Below, piece by piece: positions 1-6,193 of a stretch of 7,913 nt of DNA. The stretch covers positions 1 to 7,913 of the forward strand of contig QMPG01000136.1 in NCBI GenBank assembly GCA_003648455.1, written 5' to 3'. The notes under the pieces were generated by a model that had not been told where the DNA came from, did not search any database, and worked only from the letters and a program-made list of their open reading frames with translations. Position 1 is the stretch's first letter; every line of letters starts with the position of its first letter. The position numbers were made by a program, and so were the translations under genes. Source of the DNA: Bacteroidota bacterium (GTDB lineage: Bacteria > Bacteroidota > Bacteroidia > Bacteroidales > B39-G9).

Positions 1-332
1 ATATGTGTACGAGTTAATGAATATGCTGCGCCGTTTGATCCAAAATAAGCATCAATAATTTGTTTGCGTTTTTCATTACTCAACTTATTTAACAAGAATG
101 CCGAAGATTCTGTAAATGCCCCACCAAAACCAATTATGTTTTGATATTTTTTATCTGGGAACAATTGTATAGATACGTTTTTATCTTCTGCATGAAAATC
201 ATTTATTTGCTTAAGTTTGTTGCCTTTGGCAGAAGTTTCATAAACCTTAACCGAAAGTTTGTTTTGTTTTGAACTACAAGCAGATAAAATAAGCATGATA
301 AAAATACTTAGGTAAGAGATAAATGCTTTCAT
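1..332 (-). CDS. GH30 family beta-glucanase/glucosidase lipoprotein, N-terminal part (runs off left edge)
   Basis: Reading leftward from the ATG at 332 gives 110 complete codons with no stop before the window edge, so the 3' part of the gene is missing. Residues 1-19 form a lipoprotein signal peptide: Lys2, a hydrophobic stretch, and a lipobox LSAC with Cys19 as the lipidated residue. The mature part contains YQNIIGFGGAFTESSA (63-78), then LLNKLS, IIDAYFG and YSLTRTH, the characteristic opening of GH30 enzymes (glucosylceramidase / endo-beta-1,6-glucanase type). The catalytic glutamates lie further downstream and are not in the window. GH30 proteins are usually about 450-500 residues, so roughly three quarters is outside. 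In a beta-glucan locus the likely role is cleavage of beta-1,6 linkages or side chains, but GH30 also includes beta-glucosidases and xylanases, so the exact substrate is inferred. The segment after Cys19 (SSKQNK) has no acidic residues, which argues for a periplasmic rather than surface location. It is separated from the GH17 gene by 150 bases holding a terminator-like repeat, so it probably has its own promoter. Confidence 0.88.
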   Translation of the reverse strand, partial: MKAFISYLSIFIMLILSACSSKQNKLSVKVYETSAKGNKLKQINDFHAEDKNVSIQLFPDKKYQNIIGFGGAFTESSAFLLNKLSNEKRKQIIDAYFGSNGAAYSLTRTH

Positions 333-361
333 TTTTTGTTTTTAAACTATTTGTTACCAAT

Positions 362-375
362 AATTCATAATTTTT
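362..375 (-). promoter_or_regulatory. Candidate regulatory element upstream of the GH30 gene (copy 1 of a shared 14-base word)
   Basis: On the minus strand this reads AAAAATTATGAATT and ends 29 bases before the GH30 start codon. The same 14 bases occur at 7794-7807, 31 bases before the MFS start codon. Its core is a small dyad, AATT-ATG-AATT. Identity plus matching position relative to two start codons in one locus suggests an operator or promoter element. The AT-rich composition leaves some room for chance. I cannot name the binding protein. Confidence 0.4.
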
Positions 376-404
376 ATAATTACACTTTAGTAATTTAGAA
401 ACTG

Positions 405-442
405 AAAAAAAATAATCCACTCCGAAAAGCCGCTAAGTGGCT
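405..442 (-). terminator. Rho-independent terminator-like hairpin with T-run after the GH17 gene
   Basis: On the minus strand CCACT (440-436) can pair with AGTGG (421-417), enclosing a 14-base loop. This is followed by ATTA and then eight consecutive T (412-405). An alternative smaller stem AGCC/GGCT (442-439 with 431-428) is followed directly by TTTT. It lies about 40 bases past the GH17 stop and before the candidate GH30 promoter region, which is where the end of the four-gene operon would be expected. The stem is short, so efficiency is uncertain. Confidence 0.5.
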
Positions 443-458
443 ATAAATTGATAACTTT

Positions 459-482
459 AATTTTCAGAGTAGTCTCAAAATT
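459..482 (-). repeat. Interrupted inverted repeat directly abutting the GH17 stop codon
   Basis: The 24 bases immediately after the GH17 stop fold on themselves. Six outer pairs (AATTTT with AAAATT) are followed by a G-G mismatch, three pairs (AGA with TCT) and a four-base loop CTAC. No T-run follows on the minus strand, so it is not a classical terminator. It may be a 3'-end RNA structure protecting the transcript, or part of a double-hairpin operon end together with the T-run hairpin at 405-442. The outer arms are A/T only, so stability is modest. Confidence 0.4.
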
Positions 483-1367
483 CTAATATTTAAGTTTCTC
501 TTGAACATCCCAAAGCCCCCAAAAAGCACCAACATCACCTTCGTCATCTTTTTTCCATGCTTCGTCGAAAGATGAGAAATAAAAAATATCAATATCATCT
601 TCTTTTGACCACAGTTGAGTATTAATAAAATAAGAAAGTGCATTTTTTACCGAAGGTTCAGCTCCATAAAATTCCTCTCCCATATTTGGCCATCCTGTTT
701 CAGTAATAATTACTTTTTTACCATTTGCTGATTTTAAAGCTCTTGAATACATATCTTTCATATACACCAATGAATATTTAATATCACATCCTTCCCAGAA
801 AGGGTAACAGTTTGCCAAGATAACATCGCAAGCATCGGTTATTTTCTTTCGATATTCAAATTCATAATAAGCATCGACATATCCGACAGGAATATCAGAA
901 ATTTCATTTTTTACACGATATATATACAGCAATAATTCGTCTTCTGTTAAATCTCCTCGATACATAACCTCATTCCCAACAGCTGCTATATCAACATATC
1001 CTTCCTTAGCTAATTTTATAAGATTTGAGATTTCCTGTTCATTAATCTTTTCATCTCTTCCTAACCAGGCTCCTACCAAAGTTTTTATCCCATATTCATA
1101 CGCTATTCGTGGTATCATCTCATTTCCGTCAGTACACGAAAATGACCTTACCCATTTAGTATGTGGCTTTATAATTTCAATTCTTCTTCGTATTTGCTCT
1201 TCGGTTAATTTTGAACCGGGTTTTTGCCCATCCATATATGGAGAAAAGCATAAACCATGTATTTTCTGTTTTATTATGCTCTGAAAAAGAGAAACTAATT
1301 CTTTTTGTGTTTTATGTAGTGCATTAATTCCGGTTAACGACAATATCTTTTCACTGTAGGCTGACAT
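483..1367 (-). CDS. GH17 family glucan endo-1,3-beta-glucosidase-type enzyme, no signal peptide
   Basis: The 294-residue protein is a single GH17 (beta/alpha)8 barrel of clan GH-A. The opening LCFSPYMDGQKPGS (39-52) matches the start of GH17 barrels. AVGNEV (129-134) carries the predicted acid/base Glu133, and IITETGWPNMGE (220-231) carries the predicted nucleophile Glu223. SSFDEAWK (265-272) and GAFWGLWD (280-287) are the usual aromatic-rich strand 8 and C-terminal end. Family members hydrolyse internal beta-1,3-glucosyl linkages, and some act as beta-1,3-glucanosyltransferases. The N-terminus (MSAYSEKILSLTGINALHK) has no hydrophobic export segment, so the enzyme is predicted to be cytoplasmic. 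The next internal Met is residue 45, inside the conserved barrel, so the ATG at 1367 is the best start. It begins 5 bases after the stop of the GH149-like gene, consistent with translational coupling and work on the same oligosaccharides. No carbohydrate-binding module is present. Family call is confident; hydrolase versus transglycosylase is not decidable here. Confidence 0.92.
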   Translation of the reverse strand: MSAYSEKILSLTGINALHKTQKELVSLFQSIIKQKIHGLCFSPYMDGQKPGSKLTEEQIRRRIEIIKPHTKWVRSFSCTDGNEMIPRIAYEYGIKTLVGAWLGRDEKINEQEISNLIKLAKEGYVDIAAVGNEVMYRGDLTEDELLLYIYRVKNEISDIPVGYVDAYYEFEYRKKITDACDVILANCYPFWEGCDIKYSLVYMKDMYSRALKSANGKKVIITETGWPNMGEEFYGAEPSVKNALSYFINTQLWSKEDDIDIFYFSSFDEAWKKDDEGDVGAFWGLWDVQEKLKY

Positions 1368-1372
1368 AATTA

Positions 1373-4300
1373 CTATTTTTTTACTGTTACTTCAACTAAC
1401 TTTATAGAACCATCTCTGTTAAAAATCAAATTACTTAACTTCTTATTTATTGAATTACCATCAATTTTTTCAGATTTCCCATCAATAAATAAAACTGTTA
1501 TTTTATTATTATCAGAAAATGTATAAATAACAGGAACCTGACAAAAAGTGAAGCCAAGTTGATTATCAGATAAATTTATTTTACACCACTCACCTCTTAA
1601 AGAATAATATTCAAATACTTTTTTCTTATCTAGAATTTCTTCTTTGTTTAATAGAGATGTATCAAAAAGTATTTTTCCATTTTTTATTATTACTCCCATT
1701 TCACCCATTCGAGAAATAAATTCCTCTTTAACCTGCCCTGTTAAACCCGGTTGTTTAACTCCCGAATTTGAAGGAGTATGTGAGTAGGCATCGGTTGGAA
1801 AAGCTCCATATAAATCCGGTTTTTTATATAAACCTATTCCTGCTTTTATTTCATAATAATGATTTTGTAACTGACCAATTATTGAAGGATCAGCACCTTC
1901 ATTTATAGCTTTATAAAAACACTCCTGAGTTGCAAGTAGCAATTTAGAAACCATATGCCAATAAATAGAACCTAAGCCTTCGTAACCATAAAAAGTTCCC
2001 GACCTTCCTGTAAAAGACTTGTGGTCAAAAACATCTTCATAAATTGAAAGTATTTTTTCTTTTTCATTTTCAATAAGATGGCTATAGTCTCCTTTTTTAA
2101 GTTTGTTTAAAGACAACTCTAAATCATTTGCATTTCTATATAAACCACTAAAATGATAATTGCCTGTTTCATCAACTTTAATTATTGATGTTTCTCCATC
2201 CTCAATTAATTTTTTTAATAAAGGTGATTTCATTACCAAATTTTTTGGAATAATATTTTTCTCAATAAAGCGAGCTAATTTTCTGTCGGGATATAGCATA
2301 TAACTATATTGATCTTCTCTATACATACTGCTGTTTTTGAGAGAATTAAGTAAGTCGAGACTTTCCTCTGATGATAAAACACCTGAACTTAAAACAGCAA
2401 CTTGTCCTTCGAGCATTTCGTATAAATTACGAATAGAAATATTCTTCTTGGTAAAAGAAATCAGATTATAAGAATGATACAATCCATCTTCCCTTTTATT
2501 TTCTTTAATTGATTTATCAATATATTTTAAGCATGTTTCTGAAAAACTTACTAAATCTTTAATTTTAAGCTTCTTTTTTTCTCCTGAGAATGAATAATTA
2601 TATATTTCATTCCTGTATTTAGAATGAGCCTGACCTAAGTTTTCGGAAATTTTTCTTCTATTTGAATCAGAAAATCCTGTTTCGAGCAGAGATAAATTAT
2701 CAATAAATATATTGTGAATAGTTTCAAATAAAGTAGCAATTTCTTCCGAAACAGTTATTTCACTAATTGCAAGACTGTTAAATTTTTGTTGCCAGAATTT
2801 CAAAAATCTTCTTAGATAATAAAGAGTAACCATTGAGGTCCCGTTACCAACCAATGCATTGTTGGCATCGTTCCATTCAGGTCGTTGAGTGTTTAGCCAA
2901 ATACCTGCTCCGGGAATAAAATTACTGAGTTTCGACAATAATGTTGCTAAAATCTTTTCGGTAAAGTTTACTTTATAAATTTTATCTCCATTTCTATTTT
3001 TCAGCAAACGGGCATCAGCTCCAATATGCTTTACTTCTGAATTAATCTTGTTGTTTAATTCTTCATCAAAAACAACAGTGTCTTTTGGGTTTTTAACTAT
3101 CTCATCGTAAGATTTAATTCTATATGGAACATTTGCATAAGTAAAAATTTCACTGGTAAGCAACTTTTCTATTTTCCCGGGATGAAAATTATTCGATAGT
3201 TCTAATAATTTCTGAAGATAAATAATTTGATGATCTCCCCAATAACCGATATACGACCAAGGGTCATTTGGGTTTGGAGCTTCCCAGTCAATACCATCAC
3301 GCATTATGCGATAAGGATTATATCCGTCGATGGTAGAAGCATTAACAAATTTGCTGATTATTCCTTCAACAAAATCGGGGTATGAAAGACAAAGAGCTTC
3401 CCAGTTTTGAAAAATATCGCGCCAGTTTCCTTCATAGTAATACTTTATGTCTCCCTTTTCATTTTTGGTTTCAATAGAAAAAAGATTCCATGGTCTGCTT
3501 GGGTCTCCATGCCTTCTACTGAAAGTTAATGGTAAATATTCGTATGTAATTCTCAACAAATTGGGATTTTCAATTTGTTCAACCAGACTAATTAATTTTA
3601 AGTAAGATATTTTGTTTGGTAATTTATCTAAGAATTTTTGAGTTTCTTTAGTAACTAAGCGGTTTATTTGCCACAGATATTGTTTGAAATCCTCTGTTTC
3701 AATTAAATAATCATTTATAAAAATACCTCCTCGCATAATATTATATAAGGTATTTGAATAATGACGAGCGCAGCACAAATCAGTATTAGTCAATTGAAAA
3801 CCATCTGCACTGGCTACCATTTTCTTCAAATTTATCGTACCATTATTTATATCCTCTGTAATGATAGTATCAAGATTTTCGTTAGTACGGATAAAATTGG
3901 TTAGATTTGAAATATCTGTGCTGTCCTGATTTATTTCTGCAACTGTAAACCATTCCTTTTTGGTATTTTTATCAAGATATATTGAAGCATTTACAAAATA
4001 AGATCCTCTCGAAGCTCTTATATCGTACTCAGGCTCAATATTTAATCCTTTTTTAAAATTGTTTACTTGCTTATCAGATATCAGTATTTTGCTTTTGTTA
4101 TCAAACCCATAAGACCAAACAGAAGTAGCTTTTAATGCTTCACTTGGTTCTGCTCTGTCAACAGGAATTGAACTTAAAATAAACAAACCTAATGTGCTGC
4201 CTTGAATTTGTTCGTTCTTTTTATAAGCATCGAGAAGATTGCTGTATTCATTCTGAAAATTATAATCAACACCATAGGGAAGAATATTTTGAATACCATC

Positions 4301-4834
4301 TAGTACTTCAATATTTATGGCTGTTTTATTATTATTGATTACACAAGATTTTTTTACAAATCCAAACTTCTCACTATTATACCATCCATATCGAAAGGAA
4401 AGTCCAAAATCGTGATTAACTTCTTCAAATATTAATTTATTTCCATAATTACTTTTATACAGATTTCGAATAATTTTATAAAAGTTTTTAGAATCATCTG
4501 TGAAAGGTTCCCAAAGAAAAGTTTTTCCTTCTTTCTCAACCAAAATATACGTTTTACTTCCTGTGATATTTTTATAATCGTGTATTTTGTCTACTGTGTA
4601 ATAAGGGAATAATGCATTGTCGCGATTCTTTCTTCCTGCTGTCAAAGAGCCGTTACTCGATATAAACAACCAATGATTAGAATCACTAACAATGTTCATA
4701 AAAAAGTCAGGCATATCATCATAATTCTGTATTTGATAATACTTTTCGCCTTCAATCTCAATAAATTTACCAACAATACCTTCTGTATTTGTAATTAATT
4801 GACTGTTGCCTATAAATATTTTATCTTTTTCCAT
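1373..4834 (-). CDS. GH149-like beta-1,3-glucan (oligosaccharide) phosphorylase, GH94 superfamily
   Basis: This 1153-residue protein has no signal peptide and is predicted cytoplasmic. It shows the hallmarks of inverting disaccharide/oligosaccharide phosphorylases: a long N-terminal beta-rich region (about 1-350, including TAGRKNRDNALFPYYTVDK), then an (alpha/alpha) barrel with YYEGNWRDIFQNWEAL (466-481), WSYIGYWGDHQ (526-536) and RPEWNDANNALVGNG (651-665). Asp656 in the WND motif aligns with the catalytic acid of GH94 phosphorylases. Further C-terminal, GRSGTFYGYEGLGSIYWHM (943-961) and GVKQPGLTGQVKEE (1025-1038) are likely parts of the phosphate and substrate site. Length above 1100 residues, and neighbouring GH17 and GH30 genes, favour GH149 (beta-1,3-oligoglucan phosphorylase, known from Bacteroidota and algae) over ordinary GH94 enzymes of about 800 residues. 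GH161, also a beta-1,3-glucan phosphorylase family, is the main alternative. Predicted reaction: beta-1,3-glucan(n) + phosphate gives glucan(n-1) + alpha-glucose 1-phosphate. It lies 22 bases after the GH-A gene and 5 bases before GH17, inside the operon. The superfamily is clear; the exact family is inferred from memory and context. Confidence 0.75.
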   Translation of the reverse strand: MEKDKIFIGNSQLITNTEGIVGKFIEIEGEKYYQIQNYDDMPDFFMNIVSDSNHWLFISSNGSLTAGRKNRDNALFPYYTVDKIHDYKNITGSKTYILVEKEGKTFLWEPFTDDSKNFYKIIRNLYKSNYGNKLIFEEVNHDFGLSFRYGWYNSEKFGFVKKSCVINNNKTAINIEVLDGIQNILPYGVDYNFQNEYSNLLDAYKKNEQIQGSTLGLFILSSIPVDRAEPSEALKATSVWSYGFDNKSKILISDKQVNNFKKGLNIEPEYDIRASRGSYFVNASIYLDKNTKKEWFTVAEINQDSTDISNLTNFIRTNENLDTIITEDINNGTINLKKMVASADGFQLTNTDLCCARHYSNTLYNIMRGGIFINDYLIETEDFKQYLWQINRLVTKETQKFLDKLPNKISYLKLISLVEQIENPNLLRITYEYLPLTFSRRHGDPSRPWNLFSIETKNEKGDIKYYYEGNWRDIFQNWEALCLSYPDFVEGIISKFVNASTIDGYNPYRIMRDGIDWEAPNPNDPWSYIGYWGDHQIIYLQKLLELSNNFHPGKIEKLLTSEIFTYANVPYRIKSYDEIVKNPKDTVVFDEELNNKINSEVKHIGADARLLKNRNGDKIYKVNFTEKILATLLSKLSNFIPGAGIWLNTQRPEWNDANNALVGNGTSMVTLYYLRRFLKFWQQKFNSLAISEITVSEEIATLFETIHNIFIDNLSLLETGFSDSNRRKISENLGQAHSKYRNEIYNYSFSGEKKKLKIKDLVSFSETCLKYIDKSIKENKREDGLYHSYNLISFTKKNISIRNLYEMLEGQVAVLSSGVLSSEESLDLLNSLKNSSMYREDQYSYMLYPDRKLARFIEKNIIPKNLVMKSPLLKKLIEDGETSIIKVDETGNYHFSGLYRNANDLELSLNKLKKGDYSHLIENEKEKILSIYEDVFDHKSFTGRSGTFYGYEGLGSIYWHMVSKLLLATQECFYKAINEGADPSIIGQLQNHYYEIKAGIGLYKKPDLYGAFPTDAYSHTPSNSGVKQPGLTGQVKEEFISRMGEMGVIIKNGKILFDTSLLNKEEILDKKKVFEYYSLRGEWCKINLSDNQLGFTFCQVPVIYTFSDNNKITVLFIDGKSEKIDGNSINKKLSNLIFNRDGSIKLVEVTVKK

Positions 4835-4856
4835 CTAAATCTTACTCAAAATATTA

Positions 4857-6185
4857 TTAATTATTAATTACTAAAAAAGGAATATTTGCAGTTGCTGCAT
4901 GACCTTTTCCATCGCTTGCATATACAAACAATCGATATTCGCCCGGGTTTGGTGCAGAAAAAACAAATTTCTCTCTAAACTCATTATTACTATATTCTAA
5001 CACTTCATTAGTATGTTGCTCAAAATCACCGCCTTCACTTTGTTTTTCACGTGGGACTTCAGGCAAAATACTCCATTTATATTTAATCATATCTCCATCA
5101 GGATCAATGACTTTAACATTTGCTGTGTATTGATGGCCTTTTTTAAGTTTAACATTATCATTAGCATTTTTTCCTTCAATAGTTAGAGATTGTAGAATTG
5201 GACATCTGTTTTCAGGCCATTCGTTTTTCCAAAGGAAATGCATTACATCAATGGCTTCGGTTTCTTCTCCGCTTTTAAGAAAAAGTCCATACCATGTTGG
5301 TGTTCTCTCTTGTTTCTGTCCCCATAAAAAAACGAAAGAACCAATACAATGTTTACTATCATGCAGCATCACTTTTTTATAACGCTTCATATATATCTCG
5401 GCCTTTTCGTGACTGGTTTCTTCAATTGGTCTGTTCCATGAAGTTTTTGGAACTTCCCAATGTCCGGTTGGTCCCCACTCAGAAACAATATATGCTCCAC
5501 GGTAATCACTTTCGTTTATATATTTCGGTAGGTTTAGAATATCACCATAAATCTGAAATGAAAGAAAATCAATTTCAGGACAACGCTTAATTACAAGGTT
5601 TATATCTTTGGTTAATGCGCCTGCTGCCAACATTGTTGTTGTGGGATGATTTGGGTCAATTTTGTGAATCATAGCAGCTATATTGTTCACAGCATCCCAA
5701 ACTTTTTTATTTTTATAATTTAAATTTAATTCATTTCCAATACCCCACACTAATAATGCAGGATGATTCTTCAATTCTATTACTTCTTTTTTTATTCTTT
5801 CAAACTGTTTATTTACAGCTTCTTCATCGTTGTAATCGAAACCCCATCGCTCATTACCTACTACAATTCCCATACACACTTTTAATCCGAGCTTGTGGGC
5901 TTTATCTAATATTTCTTTACCGGATTTTTCTCCTTCATTAACCGACCATGTACGTAAAGAATTAGCTCCATGTTTTGCTAAACTTTCCATTTTATAATAT
6001 CCTGAGCCAGCTCCTTTTACATAAAAAGGTTTACCATTACATTTTAAGATAAATTTACCATTTTTATTAACCAACTCAACTCTTTCCGGTTTCATTGAGT
6101 TATCTAATCCAATCCATTTTAATGCCAGAATAGACATCAAAAATATTGAAATGGCTATAGAATGTTGAAGTTTTTTAGTATTCAT
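4857..6185 (-). CDS. Exported clan GH-A (GH2-type TIM barrel) glycosidase with C-terminal Ig-like domain
   Basis: The 442-residue protein starts with a Lys-bearing N-terminus and a hydrophobic stretch (about 8-26) that serves as a Sec signal peptide or membrane anchor. No lipobox cysteine is present. Residues about 34-325 form a GH-A TIM barrel resembling the catalytic domain of GH2/GH5 enzymes. FILKCNGKPFYVKGAGSG (45-62) is the typical barrel entry, and LAKHGANSLRTW (69-80) follows. HPALLVWGIGNELN (141-154) has the predicted acid/base Glu152, and YIVSEWGPTG (232-241) the predicted nucleophile Glu236. WGQKQERTPTWYGLF (288-302) follows. Residues about 326-442 look like an Ig/PKD-like beta sandwich, with VIDPDGDMIKYKW (359-371) and PGEYRLFVYASDGKG (414-428). 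No GH2 N-terminal sugar-binding and sandwich domains are present, so it is not a classical beta-galactosidase or beta-glucuronidase. Context suggests a periplasmic beta-glucan-active enzyme, possibly a beta-1,3- or beta-1,6-glucanase. A single barrel plus Ig-like domain is also how I recall GH158 endo-beta-1,3-glucanases, but I cannot confirm membership. It begins 8 bases after the MFS gene. Confidence 0.75.
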   Translation of the reverse strand: MNTKKLQHSIAISIFLMSILALKWIGLDNSMKPERVELVNKNGKFILKCNGKPFYVKGAGSGYYKMESLAKHGANSLRTWSVNEGEKSGKEILDKAHKLGLKVCMGIVVGNERWGFDYNDEEAVNKQFERIKKEVIELKNHPALLVWGIGNELNLNYKNKKVWDAVNNIAAMIHKIDPNHPTTTMLAAGALTKDINLVIKRCPEIDFLSFQIYGDILNLPKYINESDYRGAYIVSEWGPTGHWEVPKTSWNRPIEETSHEKAEIYMKRYKKVMLHDSKHCIGSFVFLWGQKQERTPTWYGLFLKSGEETEAIDVMHFLWKNEWPENRCPILQSLTIEGKNANDNVKLKKGHQYTANVKVIDPDGDMIKYKWSILPEVPREKQSEGGDFEQHTNEVLEYSNNEFREKFVFSAPNPGEYRLFVYASDGKGHAATANIPFLVINN

Positions 6186-6193
6186 TTATTATT

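Noticed and set aside
1373..4834. The long gene as a fusion of two proteins or a cellobiose phosphorylase (GH94)
   Set aside because: Phosphorylase motifs run in order through one uninterrupted frame, with no linker or second catalytic domain. Its length far exceeds the roughly 800 residues of GH94 cellobiose phosphorylases.
4835..4856. A promoter or terminator between the GH-A glycosidase and the phosphorylase gene
   Set aside because: The 22-base gap is too short for a separate promoter and shows no inverted repeat, so read-through within an operon is the simpler reading.
5294..5590. A 98-codon open frame on the plus strand inside the GH-A glycosidase gene
   Set aside because: It lies wholly opposite a gene with clear catalytic motifs, and its translation shows no recognisable domain. 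It is best explained as a shadow frame.
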